A stretch of 64,000 bases of DNA from Stutzerimonas kunmingensis (GCF_021432085.1 NZ_CP090366.1:3224001-3288000), one strand, 5' to 3'; shown: positions 7,492 through 16,397, numbered from the stretch's first letter. Notes: generated by a model not told the origin, from the sequence alone. Numbers and translations are program-made.

Positions 7492-8856
7492 TTAGCCAGG
7501 GAATTCCAGGTGGAAGGTCGTCCAGCCCTTCTGCGACGTACAACCGATCGCACCCTGATGGGCCTGAACGATCGAACGGGTGATCGCCAGGCCCAGCCCG
7601 GCATTGCTCGGGCTGCCTTCGCGGCGCGCCGGGTCGACCCGGTAGAAGCGGTCGAACAGTCGCTCCAGATGCTCGGGCGCTATGGTCGCCCCGGGATTGC
7701 TCACCTCAAGCGTCACGTGACCTGAGCCTCGCTCGATGGTCACCCGGATCCGCTCGCCGTCGGGCGTGTAACGCAGCGCATTGGACAGCAGGTTCGACAG
7801 CGCCCGGCGCAGCATCAACAGATCGCCCTGAATGGTGCCGGCACCGGAAAGCTCGAAACGCACCCCGCGCTCGTCCGCCGAGAGCTGGTAATAGTCCAGC
7901 AGCTGCGCGCACAACGCATCCAGCGCGACGGGCTTGGCGTCCGGCACGATCAGCCCGTTATCCGCCTTGGCGAGGAACAGCATGTCGTCGATCATCCGGG
8001 ACATGCGCTGCAGCTCCTCCAGATTCGAATGCAGGTTGTCCTGGTACTGATCCAGCGTACGCGCGCGGGTCAGCGCCACCTCGGTGTGGGTCATCAGGTT
8101 GCTCAGCGGTGTGCGCAGCTCGTGGGCGATGTCGGCGGAAAAGTTCGACAGCCGCACGAAGGCGTCCTCCAGTCGCGCCAGCATGGCGTTGAACGCCTGC
8201 ACCAGCTGCTGCAGCTCGGCCGGTGTCGACTCGTCGGGGATGCGCTCGCGCAGCGACTTGGCCGAGACGGACGCGGCCACCTGGGTCACATCGCGCAACG
8301 GTCGCAAGCCGCTGCGCACCAGCAGCCAGCCGAGCAGCCCGCTGAGCAAGGCACAGAGCACCAGCGCCGACCATAGCCAGCCGCTGAACGTATGGAAGAA
8401 GGCCTTGTGCGCGGTGACATCGAGCAGGATCAGCAAGGTCAGCCGCTGTGCGCCGATCGCGAGATGCCCGGCCTCGCCACGCCAGACGTGGCCGTCCAGT
8501 GTCAGCTCTCCCGCCTCCCGGCCGATCAGCCCGAGTAGCGGCGGTTCCGCTTCATCAACGCCCGGCTGAGGAAACAGCTGTGCACCGCGTTCATCGAAAA
8601 TGAAACCGCGCATCTCGCTGTGCCCGCCGAGCAGCGCCTGCAGCTGTGGGCGAACGCGCTCGAAGTTCTGCAGGTCGTCCAGCTCCCCCAGCAGGCGTCG
8701 GCTTGCCTCGAGCTTTTCGTGCAGCGTATGGCGGTCCAGTTCGTCGAAGTGATGTTCGCTGAGCTGGCTGAAGAAGTAACCGGCGGCGGCCAACACGCCG
8801 GTCACCGCCAGCATGAACATCAGGCTCAGCCGCGCGGTCAGCGACAGCCGCTTCAT
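7492..8856 (-). CDS. copS: Heavy-metal (copper) sensor histidine kinase CopS
   Basis: A 454-residue kinase of the heavy-metal sensor family (CusS/CopS/IrlS): TM1 about 8-30, a His-containing periplasmic domain starting SEHHFDEL (33-40), TM2 about 159-181, HAMP, H-box with H245 ([13 protein letters not shown]), N-box [10 protein letters not shown] and G2 NAGLGLA. The periplasmic His pair just after TM1 is where CopS proteins bind Cu(I). It overlaps copR by 4 bases and is the second gene of copRS. Confidence 0.9.
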   Translation of the reverse strand: MKRLSLTARLSLMFMLAVTGVLAAAGYFFSQLSEHHFDELDRHTLHEKLEASRRLLGELDDLQNFERVRPQLQALLGGHSEMRGFIFDERGAQLFPQPGVDEAEPPLLGLIGREAGELTLDGHVWRGEAGHLAIGAQRLTLLILLDVTAHKAFFHTFSGWLWSALVLCALLSGLLGWLLVRSGLRPLRDVTQVAASVSAKSLRERIPDESTPAELQQLVQAFNAMLARLEDAFVRLSNFSADIAHELRTPLSNLMTHTEVALTRARTLDQYQDNLHSNLEELQRMSRMIDDMLFLAKADNGLIVPDAKPVALDALCAQLLDYYQLSADERGVRFELSGAGTIQGDLLMLRRALSNLLSNALRYTPDGERIRVTIERGSGHVTLEVSNPGATIAPEHLERLFDRFYRVDPARREGSPSNAGLGLAITRSIVQAHQGAIGCTSQKGWTTFHLEFPG

Positions 8857-9536
8857 GGCGCGTCCGGCTCGTCGAGCATGTAACCCATGCCCCGTGCGGT
8901 GTGGATCAGCTTGGGCTCGAAGCCATCGTCGATCTTCACACGCAAGCGACGGATCGCCACCTCGATGACGTTGGTGTCACTGTCGAAATTCATGTCCCAC
9001 ACCTGGGAAGCGATCAGCGACTTGGGCAGCACCTCGCCGCGCCGACGCAGCAGCAGTTCCAGCAGGGCGAATTCCTTGGCAGTCAGGTCAATACGCTGGC
9101 CAGCCCGCACCGCGCGGCGCTTGAGCAGATCGACCTCCAGATCGGCGATCTTCAACTGGGTCTGCAAGGCCGCCGCGTTGCCTCGTCGCAGCAGGGTGCG
9201 CACGCGCGCCAGCAGTTCGGAGAAAGCGAACGGCTTGACCAGATAATCGTCGGCGCCCAGCTCCAGCCCCTTGACGCGATCCTCGACGCGATCGCGCGCG
9301 GTCAGAAACAGCACCGGCACCTCGTTGCCCGACGCCCGCACCAGGCGCAACACTTCCCAGCCATCAAGGCCCGGCATCATCACGTCGAGAATCAGCAGGT
9401 CATAGGGCGTACTCAGCACATGCTGCAGCGCGTCGGTGCCGCTGGTAACACGGTCGACGGTGAAGCCGGCCTCGCTCAGCCCCTGCTGCAGGTACATGCC
9501 GGTTTTCGGTTCGTCTTCAGCGACCAGCAATTTCAT
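8853..9536 (-). CDS. copR: Heavy-metal response regulator CopR
   Basis: The 227-residue OmpR-family regulator has phospho-acceptor D51 ([10 protein letters not shown]), the conserved [10 protein letters not shown] segment and a C-terminal winged helix containing [13 protein letters not shown], typical of CusR/CopR/PcoR. It should activate copper genes at boxes of the form TGACA-N5-GTAAT; two such boxes lie near (9604-9618, 10555-10569). The first lies between copR and the divergent chaperone gene, so copRS is probably autoregulated. Confidence 0.92.
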   Translation of the reverse strand: MKLLVAEDEPKTGMYLQQGLSEAGFTVDRVTSGTDALQHVLSTPYDLLILDVMMPGLDGWEVLRLVRASGNEVPVLFLTARDRVEDRVKGLELGADDYLVKPFAFSELLARVRTLLRRGNAAALQTQLKIADLEVDLLKRRAVRAGQRIDLTAKEFALLELLLRRRGEVLPKSLIASQVWDMNFDSDTNVIEVAIRRLRVKIDDGFEPKLIHTARGMGYMLDEPDAP

Positions 9537-9603
9537 GGCGGCGAGTTCCTTCGGTGGCGACGCCGCAAGTGTGGCAGTGCCCGCAGCTGGGACGCCACGA
9601 AGC

Positions 9604-9618
9604 TGACAAAAAAGTAAT
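9604..9618 (+). promoter_or_regulatory. CopR box between copR and the HMA chaperone gene
   Basis: TGACA-AAAAA-GTAAT is the reverse complement form of the published cop box (ATTAC-N5-TGTCA) of Pseudomonas copABCD promoters. The same pattern recurs upstream of copA, including the flanking CTGACAAAA. It lies 68 bases from the copR start and 130 bases from the chaperone start. Confidence 0.65.
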
Positions 9619-9677
9619 CTTCCGATCAGCCTCTTGTCAGGCCGCCGGGGTTAGCGTGGTACTCAGAAAAATGATGC

Positions 9678-9708
9678 TTGACCTTGCCATCGCGTCAAGG
9701 TTGAGCAT
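9678..9708 (+). promoter_or_regulatory. MerR-family (CueR-type) promoter of the copper chaperone gene
   Basis: A -35 element TTGACC (9678-9683) is followed, after an unusually long 19-bp spacer, by a weak -10 GAGCAT (9703-9708). Inside the spacer is a 21-bp dyad, ACCTTGC-N7-TCAAGGT (9681-9701), close to the CueR operator ACCTTCC-N7-GGAAGGT. A 19-bp spacer with an internal dyad is the hallmark of MerR-family activation. The ATG is 40 bases downstream of the -10. No MerR/CueR gene is in the window. Confidence 0.6.
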
Positions 9709-9748
9709 CAAGCCAGTGCTACCAGACTGGCTAACCGAGGACCATCCC

Positions 9749-10006
9749 ATGACCAGCATTCAACTCAAGGTATCCGGCATGACCTGCGGCGCGTGCGTCC
9801 GGCATGTAACCGCGGCACTACAGCCCTTGGCGGGTGTCGAGCGCGTCGAGGTCGATCTGGCCGCCGGGGTCGCCCGGATAGACGGCACGGCCGATAGCGC
9901 GGAGCTGATCGCCGCACTCGACGAAGCCGGTTACCCTGCCGAGGTCACCACCGACTCGCCTGCCCCGACGCCCCGCAAAACCGGATGCGGTTGCGGCTGC
10001 AACTGA
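9749..10006 (+). CDS. HMA-domain copper chaperone (CopZ-like)
   Basis: This 85-residue protein is a ferredoxin-like heavy-metal-associated domain with the Cu(I) motif GMTCGACV (C13, C16), extended by a Pro/Thr linker and a short Cys tail (GCGCGCN), which adds three possible copper ligands not found in ordinary CopZ. It probably binds Cu(I) in the cytosol and hands it to an exporting ATPase or buffers it. I used ATG 9749, which sits at the start of the domain; an in-frame start at 9554 would run through the CueR-type promoter. The DUF411 gene follows 20 bases later. Confidence 0.85.
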   Translation: MTSIQLKVSGMTCGACVRHVTAALQPLAGVERVEVDLAAGVARIDGTADSAELIAALDEAGYPAEVTTDSPAPTPRKTGCGCGCN

Positions 10007-10026
10007 ACATCGCTCTGGAGAAGCCC

Positions 10027-10473
10027 ATGAAACTCTACCTCACCGCACTCGCCGCTCTGCTGATGTCCGGCATGGCCCACGCCGCGGACGTCATCGATGT
10101 GCATCGCGATGCCAACTGCGGCTGCTGCAAGGACTGGATCAAGTACCTGGAGGCCAACGGTTTCGAGGTGCGCGATCACGTCGAAAGCAACATGTCGGCG
10201 GTCAAGCAGAAGCTGGGTGTCGCGCCTCGCCTGGGCTCATGCCACACCGGTGTGATTGACGGCAAGTTCGTCGAAGGCCACGTTCCGGTTGCGGCGATTC
10301 ATGAGCTGAAGAAGCGCGACGATCTCGCCGGTGTTGCCGTACCGGGCATGCCGGCGGGCTCGCCGGGCATGGATTATGGCCAGCCGCACCAGCAGTACCA
10401 GGTGATCGGCCTGACCACCAAGGGCCGCGATCTGGTGCTCGGCGACTACCTCGGCGCGCAACCGGTTCGCTAA
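10027..10473 (+). CDS. copG: DUF411 periplasmic copper-binding protein (CopG family)
   Basis: The 148-residue protein has a signal peptide (1-19, MAHAA) and the DUF411 signature: N30-CGCC (C31, C33, C34) plus SCH (C72-H73) and a GHVP motif. This family includes Vibrio CopG, shown to hold a cysteine-bridged copper cluster, and is regularly found with cop genes. It may bind or redox-cycle periplasmic copper. It forms a unit with the HMA chaperone and is followed by two hairpins before the separate copA promoter. Confidence 0.85.
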   Translation: MKLYLTALAALLMSGMAHAADVIDVHRDANCGCCKDWIKYLEANGFEVRDHVESNMSAVKQKLGVAPRLGSCHTGVIDGKFVEGHVPVAAIHELKKRDDLAGVAVPGMPAGSPGMDYGQPHQQYQVIGLTTKGRDLVLGDYLGAQPVR

Positions 10474-10496
10474 GCCGCGCTGCCATCAGGACAGGC

Positions 10497-10543
10497 GATG
10501 CCGTTCGGCATCTCCGGCAGGGCCAGCCCGATTGGGGCTGGCC
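10497..10543 (+). terminator. Two consecutive hairpins between DUF411 gene and copA
   Basis: GATGCC/GGCATC (10497-10502, 10507-10512, loop GTTC) is followed by GGCCAGCCC/GGGCTGGCC (10521-10529, 10535-10543, loop GATTG). Both stems are perfect. There is no T-run, so termination efficiency is uncertain, but the pair sits exactly between two transcription units. Confidence 0.45.
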
Positions 10544-10554
10544 ACGCTGCCAGC

Positions 10555-10569
10555 TGACAAAATCGTAAT
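10555..10569 (+). promoter_or_regulatory. CopR box upstream of copA
   Basis: TGACA-AAATC-GTAAT repeats the box upstream of the chaperone gene, here 114 bases before the copA ATG. It indicates that CopRS drives the copA-copB unit separately from the chaperone-DUF411 unit. Confidence 0.65.
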
Positions 10570-10682
10570 TTTCGCTTCAGGTCGCTGACAGATGCACCGC
10601 GCTATGGTGCTTGTCACAAGCGTTGCAACGTCGCGCCTGCGCGGCGGCAAACCAACAATTCGATCGACCGAACAGGACCCGC

Positions 10683-12481
10683 ATGCAATTGACCAGTTCT
10701 CGGCGCACCTTCGTCAAAAGCCTGGCTGCCGGCGGCGCCGTCGCTGGCCTCGGGCTGTGGCAACAGCCCGTCTGGGCGCTGACCAGCCCAGGTCAGCCGA
10801 CGGTGCTCAGCGGCACCGAGTTCGACCTCACCATTGATTCCATGAGCGTGGACTTCACCGGCAAGCGCCGCACTGCCATGGCCATCAACGGCAGCATCCC
10901 CGGCCCATTGTTGCGCTGGCGCGAGGGCGACACCGTGACCCTGCGCGTGCGCAACCGGCTACCCCACGACACTTCCATCCATTGGCACGGCATCCTGCTG
11001 CCGGCCAACATGGACGGCTTACCGGCTTCAGCTTCGCCGGCATCGCGCCGGATGGCATGTACGAATACCGCTTCAAGGTCGTCCAGAGCGGCACCTACTG
11101 GTACCACAGCCACTCCGGTTTTCAGGAACAGCTGGGCGTCTATGGCGCGCTGATCATCGATCCCAAGGAGCCGGAGCCTTTCAGCTACGATCGCGACTAT
11201 GTGGTGTTCCTTTCCGACTGGACCGACGAAAGCCCGGCACGGGTGCTGGCCAAGCTGAAGAAGCGCTCGGACTACTACAACCGGGGCCGCCGCACGCTTG
11301 GCGATTTCATCAATGACGTCGCCGACAACGGCTGGAGTGACACCGTCAGCAAGCGCTGGGCCTGGGCGAAGATGAACATGTCGCCGACCGATCTGGCCGA
11401 TATCAGCGGTGCCACCTACACCTACCTGCTCAACGGCCAGGCGCCGGACGGCAACTGGACCGGCCTGTTTCAGCCAGGCGAGCGCATCCGCCTGCGCCTG
11501 ATCAACGGCTCGGCGATGAGTTATTTCGACTTCCGCATCCCCGGTCTCAAGCTCACCGTGGTCGCCGCCGACGGGCAGAACGTCGAACCGGTGCAGGTGG
11601 ACGAAGTGCGCCTGGCCGTGGCGGAAACCCTCGACGTGATCGTCGAGCCGGACGGCAGCCAGGACGCCTATACCCTGTTCGCCCAAGCCATGGACCGCAG
11701 CGGCTATGCCCGCGGCACGCTGGCAGTGCGCGATGGCTTGCAGGCGTCGGTGCCCGAGCCCGATCCGCGCCCAGAACTGAGCATGGAGGACATGGGCCAC
11801 GGTGATCATGCCGCCCACGGCCAGGCTGCTGCGCCTGCGCCGAGCGACGATCCTCACGCCGGGCATGGCGACATGGATCACGGCGCGATGAATCAGAATG
11901 AGATGAATGGCCAGATGGACCACGCGACCATGGGCCACGGCTCGTCCGGCGGCGGCATGCAGACGCATCCGGCAAGCGAAACCGACAACCCGCTGGTGTA
12001 CATGCAGACCATGATGCCGGTGTCCAAGCTGGACGATCCCGGCATCGGCCTGCGCGACAACGGCCGGCGCGTGCTGACCTACGCCGACCTGCGCAGCACC
12101 TTCGCCGATCCGGACGGCCGTGAGCCGACGCGCACCATCGAACTGCACCTGACCGGACACATGGAGCGCTTCGCCTGGTCGTTCGACGGCATCCCCTTCG
12201 CCGACGCCGAGCCGATCCGCCTCAGATACGGCGAGCGGGTGCGCTTCGTGCTGGTCAACGACACCATGATGCACCACCCCATCCACCTGCACGGGCTGTG
12301 GAGCGATCTGGAGGACGAACACGGCAATTTCCAGGTGCGCAAGCACACCATCGACATGCCACCGGGTTCGAAACGCAGCTATCGCGTCACCGCCGACGCC
12401 CTCGGGCGCTGGGCCTATCACTGCCACATGCTGATGCACATGGACCTCGGGATGTTCCGCGAAGTCCGCGTAGAAGAATGA
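10683..12481 (+). pseudogene. copA: Multicopper oxidase CopA, interrupted by a -1 frameshift
   Basis: Read across the shift, this is a full CopA of about 599 residues: Tat signal SRRTFVK near the start, cupredoxin copper motifs IHWHG, WYHSHSG, HPIHLHG and HCHMLMH, and a Met/His-rich linker with repeated MDHG-like units around 11790-11950. CopA oxidises or sequesters periplasmic Cu(I). In the sequence given, the first frame (from 10683) ends soon after residue 114 and homology continues in another frame from 11025. One G added to CCGG at 11022-11025 restores MDGLPGFSFAG. Either a real inactivating deletion or a sequencing error; nothing else in the gene is degraded. Confidence 0.85.
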
Positions 12482-12492
12482 CGGAGAAAACC

Positions 12493-12813
12493 ATGAAAAC
12501 AATCAAGCGCACCGCCCTGCTCGCCTTCGGCCTGGCCGCCGCTCTCAGCCTCAACGCCGCCTACGCGCAAAGCGAGCAGGACGGTCATCATCCCGCCAAC
12601 GCGCCAGCCGAACAGGCCGCGCCGCAGGCCAGCCAGCCCAAGCCCGGACAAAAGCAGGGCGACATGATGCAGGGCATGGACCACGACAAGATGCAGGACA
12701 TGCACGACCAGCACATGGGTTCCGACCACATGGACCACGGCAGCATGGGCAACGGAAAGATGCAGAACGACCTGCCAAAGGGCGCCGAACAAGGCAAGCC
12801 GCATGATCATTAA
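12493..12813 (+). CDS. His/Met-rich periplasmic copper-binding peptide
   Basis: This 106-residue secreted protein has a signal peptide (about 1-25, NAAYAQ) and a disordered mature part dominated by Met, His, Asp and Gln (repeats like MDHDKM, HMGSDHM). It has no fold I recognise. Such Met/His motifs bind Cu(I)/Cu(II) and resemble the linkers of CopA and CopB. It starts 11 bases after copA and its end overlaps copB by 11 bases, so it is made with them. Likely a copper sponge; named genes for this type exist but I do not assign one. Confidence 0.8.
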   Translation: MKTIKRTALLAFGLAAALSLNAAYAQSEQDGHHPANAPAEQAAPQASQPKPGQKQGDMMQGMDHDKMQDMHDQHMGSDHMDHGSMGNGKMQNDLPKGAEQGKPHDH

Positions 12814-13775
12814 GACACTGCCGGTCGCCATCGCCCTCGCACTGGCTGCGACGGCGAGCCAGGCGCAGCAGGCCATGGATCATTCCGGACACGCCGGGCA
12901 CGCTGCGCCAGCGGACCACAGCCAGATGGATCCTGGGCAGATGGGTCACAGCCAGATGAACCATGAGCCTGTGAACCAAGGCGGCATGGATCATCGCGAT
13001 CACAGCAGCATGGATCACAGTTCAATGGCTCACCCGCCAGTCACCGGCGTCGGCACCGGACAGGAGCCGCGCACGCCAATTCCTACGATCAGCGATGCTG
13101 ACCGCGCCGCGGCATTTCCCGACCTGCCGCCTCATTCTATGCATCAGGGCGGCAGCAATTTTCTGTTCCTCGCCGATCAGCTGGAATGGCAGGACGCCGA
13201 TGAAGGCAGCACGCTGGCCTGGGACCTTTCCGGCTGGTATGGCGGCGATATCGACCGCCTCGCCTTCCGCTCCGAGGGTGAGCGCACCAATGGCCACACC
13301 GAGGAGGCCGAACTGCAGCTGCTCTGGAGCCACGCCATCGGCCCCTGGTGGGAAACCGTCGCCGGCGTGCGCCAGGACTTCAAGCCTGGTTCGCCACAGA
13401 CCTGGGCCGCCTTTGGCGTGCAGGGCATGCCACTGTTCGGTCTGGAAACAGAAGCCACGGCTTTCCTTGGCGAGGGGCCAGAGCGCGCTGCGCCTGGAGG
13501 CTGAATACGACATCCTGCTGACCCAGCGCTGGGTACTGCAGCCCACCGCGGAGCTGAACCTGCACGGGCGCAACGACCAGGCGCGCGGCGTCGGTTCCGG
13601 TCTCAGCGACGCCAGTGTCGGTCTGCGCCTGCGTTACGAGATAAGTCGTCAGTTCGCGCCTTATGTCGGCGTCAGCTGGGGCCGTGCCTACGGCAATACC
13701 GCTGACCTGCTGCGTGCCGATGACGAAGACGTCAGCGAGGCGAAGCTGGTAGCCGGTATTCGCTTCTGGTTCTGA
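12803..13775 (+). pseudogene. copB: Outer-membrane copper resistance protein CopB, interrupted by a frameshift
   Basis: The N-terminal frame (from 12803) gives a signal peptide, a Met/His-rich segment ([15 protein letters not shown]) and the first part of a CopB beta-barrel; the C-terminal frame ends with IRFWF, a typical outer-membrane terminal Phe. The join falls at the run GGGG at 13474-13477: removing one G (or adding two) restores a continuous protein of about 323 residues through EATAFLGEG and [10 protein letters not shown]. As given, translation would run into stop 13502-13504 in the wrong frame. Otherwise the barrel is well conserved. Real mutation or read error cannot be told from one sequence. 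Confidence 0.85.
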
Positions 13776-13785
13776 GGCCCCACGT

Positions 13786-14487
13786 ATGAAGACTGTCCTG
13801 GCGACACTGGCACTGAGCACCCTGCTGGTTGCAATCGGCGGCGCGCTGGTGGTGTATTCCGGCATCATCGATGTCGGCGCGGACGCCCCGCACAGCGCGC
13901 CACTGCACGCCGTGCTGGAGACCACCCGTGAACGCGCCGTGGCCGTGCGCGCCCGCGACCTCGAAGTGCCGACGCTGGGGTCTGCGGAGCAGATTCGTTC
14001 CGGGGCGGGCAACTACGCGGCCATGTGCGTCGGTTGCCACCTGGCGCCCGGCGTCGAGCCGACCGAACTGAGCCAGGGCCTCTACCCCGCGCCCCCAACG
14101 CTTGCCGAGGACTCCCACGACAACGACCCGGCCGCGACTTTCTGGGTCATCAAGCATGGACTCAAGTCCACCGGCATGCCGGCGTGGGGCAAGTTCATGG
14201 AGGACCGCTACATCTGGTCGCTGGTCGCCTTCGTCGAACAACTGCCCTCACTCACCCCGCTGGAATACCAGACGCTAGTGGACTCTAGTGACGGCCACCA
14301 GCACGGTGGCGGTGAATCGGACATGCACGATCACAGCGGCCAGCACCCCGCTCCTGCCGCCGATCAGCAGCCGGCAGGCGCGGACCATCATCAAGGTGCG
14401 CACGACGGCCATGCGCCGGCGCAATCAGAAGCAGCACCGGAAGCCGATGTACACCACCACCCGGACGGTAGCCGCCACGTGCATTGA
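13786..14487 (+). CDS. Membrane-anchored c-type cytochrome with His-rich tail
   Basis: The 233-residue protein has an N-terminal membrane anchor (about 5-27), one heme-binding site CVGCH (81-85) with probable axial Met at GMPAWG (M131), and a C-terminal tail of about 65 residues crowded with His, Asp, Gln and Ala (HQHGGG, HDHSGQH, HHHPDGSRHVH). It starts 10 bases after copB and belongs to the same unit. Cytochromes of this kind occur in cop operons of Pseudomonas. The tail suggests metal binding; electron exchange between heme and Cu(I)/CopA is an inference. Confidence 0.8.
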   Translation: MKTVLATLALSTLLVAIGGALVVYSGIIDVGADAPHSAPLHAVLETTRERAVAVRARDLEVPTLGSAEQIRSGAGNYAAMCVGCHLAPGVEPTELSQGLYPAPPTLAEDSHDNDPAATFWVIKHGLKSTGMPAWGKFMEDRYIWSLVAFVEQLPSLTPLEYQTLVDSSDGHQHGGGESDMHDHSGQHPAPAADQQPAGADHHQGAHDGHAPAQSEAAPEADVHHHPDGSRHVH

Positions 14488-14525
14488 TGCGTAGCACGGG
14501 ACAATTCGCCTTCAGACCGCGCGCC

Positions 14526-15065
14526 TCAGCGCTTCGCCTCGATCTGTCCGACTCGCTCCAGCCAACCCGACTCCAGGCGTGGCTGGTCGGTATCCATGCT
14601 CCGCGCCTCCATCGCCTCGCGATGACGATCGATCTCGGCGACCGAATCGCTGAGGCCGGTGAGGTTGCCATCGAGCTGGTGCATCTGCGTCAGCCCCAGG
14701 TGATAGAAGCGCAGCAGCTTCATCGCATCCGGGTCGCCCGCACTTACGCCGGCCTTGACCTGGTGCATCATGTTGGTCACGCGCATCAGGCTGCGCTTGA
14801 GCTTCCAGCCGTACACCGCCGCCGCCATCCACGGCTGCTGCCAGTAAAGCCACCTGACAATTCCGATCGTCAGCGCTAACCCAACTGCCACCCCGACGAT
14901 ATTCAGCCGCAGGTTGTCGCCACCGGGCTCACCGAACAGTGCCACGGCCAAGGTCGACAAGCCCATGGCGAGCACGGCAAAGGTCACCGCGACGATCAGG
15001 GTGCTGCGCCGGGTTTGCTGGCGATAGGTTTCGGGGCTGAGCGGAACGATCTCAAATAGCACCAC
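14526..15065 (-). CDS. DUF3087 family inner-membrane protein
   Basis: The 179-residue protein begins with a conserved SPETYRQQTRRSTL segment and two membrane helices (about 25-43 and 53-72), then a soluble helical domain with alternating charge. This matches the DUF3087 family of gammaproteobacteria, which has no known function. The start is GTG (15065, or GTG 15062). It is convergent with the copper-operon cytochrome and probably unrelated to it. Confidence 0.75.
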   Translation of the reverse strand: MVLFEIVPLSPETYRQQTRRSTLIVAVTFAVLAMGLSTLAVALFGEPGGDNLRLNIVGVAVGLALTIGIVRWLYWQQPWMAAAVYGWKLKRSLMRVTNMMHQVKAGVSAGDPDAMKLLRFYHLGLTQMHQLDGNLTGLSDSVAEIDRHREAMEARSMDTDQPRLESGWLERVGQIEAKR

Positions 15066-15198
15066 GGGGCGATGTCCTTGGCTGAGGAGGGAGATGAGCG
15101 GCGGCCATTATCACCTCAATCGCCGCGCGCTGACTGATACAGCGCAGTATCTGCCGCGCTCCGGCTATGCTGGAGGCCGCGCCCGATCGGAGAACCCC

Positions 15199-15699
15199 AT
15201 GCGCCGCCTTGCTACCCCCGCCGACCAACAGCGGGTCTACGACATCTACATGCACCCGGACGTGGTGCCCTACCTGGGCTTCGATCCCATGCCGCGCGAG
15301 CACTTCGGCAAGGTCTTCGAGCCGTTGTTCGAAAGCGCCGGTTTCTATGTTTTCGAAGACGCTGGCGTGGTGCAGGGCTTCTACAAGGTGCAGCGCCATC
15401 TGGGCCGCGCCGCCCATGTGGCCTACCTCGGCACCCTGGCCGTCGCGCCCGAGGTCAGGGGCAGCGGCCTGGCGCGACGGATGATGCAGGACGCCCTCGA
15501 CCGGCTGGCCGCCAGCGGCATTCGGCGCGTGGAATTGACAGTGGAGGCGGACAACCCGCGGGCCATCGCCTTCTACGAGCGTTTCGGCTTTGTTCACGAA
15601 GGCACGCAGCGCGCCGCCTACAAGCGCAGCAGCGACGACGGCTTCGTCGACGAACTGATGTATGGCCTGTTGCTGGAGCCCGGGCGGGCCCCAGCGTAG
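15199..15699 (+). CDS. GNAT-family N-acetyltransferase
   Basis: This 166-residue protein shows the GNAT fold: motif A with the acetyl-CoA loop VRGSGLARRMM (residues about 90-100), then motif B VEADNPRAIAFYERFGFVHEG. The substrate is unknown. ATG 15199 is preceded by GGAGA at the right spacing and starts the domain; an in-frame upstream start at 15094 would overlap the DUF3087 promoter region. It appears monocistronic. Confidence 0.85.
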   Translation: MRRLATPADQQRVYDIYMHPDVVPYLGFDPMPREHFGKVFEPLFESAGFYVFEDAGVVQGFYKVQRHLGRAAHVAYLGTLAVAPEVRGSGLARRMMQDALDRLAASGIRRVELTVEADNPRAIAFYERFGFVHEGTQRAAYKRSSDDGFVDELMYGLLLEPGRAPA

Positions 15700-15714
15700 G
15701 TACTGCGTCGTTCG

Positions 15715-16314
15715 TCAGCCCTTGAGCTTGCTGGTGATCTTCGCCACATGCTCGCCCTGGTAGCGCGCGATGGCCAGTTCCTTCTCCGAAGGCTGGCGCG
15801 AGCCGTCGCCACCGGCGATGGTCGTGGCGCCGTAGGGCGTGCCACCGTTGGTTTCGGAGATATCGAAGAACTCGCTGATGCCATAACCGGTCGGCACGAT
15901 GACCATGCCGTGGTGCGCCAGGGTGGTCCAGGTCGAGGTGATGGTCATCTCCTGCCCGCCGCCGGTGCCGGTCGAGGCGAACACGCTGGCGACCTTGCCG
16001 TGCAGCGCGCCCTTGGCCCACAGGCCGCCGGTGCGGTCGAGGAAGTTGCGCATCTGCCCGGACATGTTGCCGAAGCGGGTCGGGGTGCCAAAGATGATGC
16101 CGTCGTAGTTCGGCAGCTCGTTCGGATCGGCGATGTCGGCTGGCTGATCGACCTTGCCGCCGGCGTTGCGGAAGGCGTCTTCCGGCATGGTTTCCGGCAC
16201 GCGCTTGATCGTGACCTCGACGCCCGGGACGCGGCGCGCACCTTCGGCGACGGCATTGGCCATGGTTTCGATGTGGCCGTACATCGAGTGATAGAGCACG
16301 AGAATCTTCGCCAT
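15715..16314 (-). CDS. wrbA: NAD(P)H:quinone oxidoreductase WrbA
   Basis: A 199-residue flavodoxin-fold protein with FMN phosphate loop [11 protein letters not shown] and the WrbA features [16 protein letters not shown] and GGGQE. WrbA proteins are tetrameric two-electron quinone reductases that avoid semiquinone formation. ATG 16314 has GAGGAA upstream and begins the flavodoxin strand ([10 protein letters not shown]). It lies 83 bases downstream of the pirin gene on the same strand, a common Pseudomonas pairing that suggests a shared electrophile/quinone response. Confidence 0.93.
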   Translation of the reverse strand: MAKILVLYHSMYGHIETMANAVAEGARRVPGVEVTIKRVPETMPEDAFRNAGGKVDQPADIADPNELPNYDGIIFGTPTRFGNMSGQMRNFLDRTGGLWAKGALHGKVASVFASTGTGGGQEMTITSTWTTLAHHGMVIVPTGYGISEFFDISETNGGTPYGATTIAGGDGSRQPSEKELAIARYQGEHVAKITSKLKG

Positions 16315-16397
16315 CTTGCTTTCCTCTTTCGGTGGGTAAGTCTGAATAAAGTCGTGGATGGGATAACGCACCAGGCGGGTCGTTCCGACGCGGGGCG

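Noticed and set aside
9554-9748. N-terminal extension of the HMA chaperone
   Set aside because: The extension would pass through the CopR box and the CueR-type promoter and has no conserved sequence; ATG 9749 begins the domain.
10793-12502. 569-codon open frame opposite copA
   Set aside because: Antisense of the multicopper oxidase with no domain signature, while the plus strand has all copper motifs.
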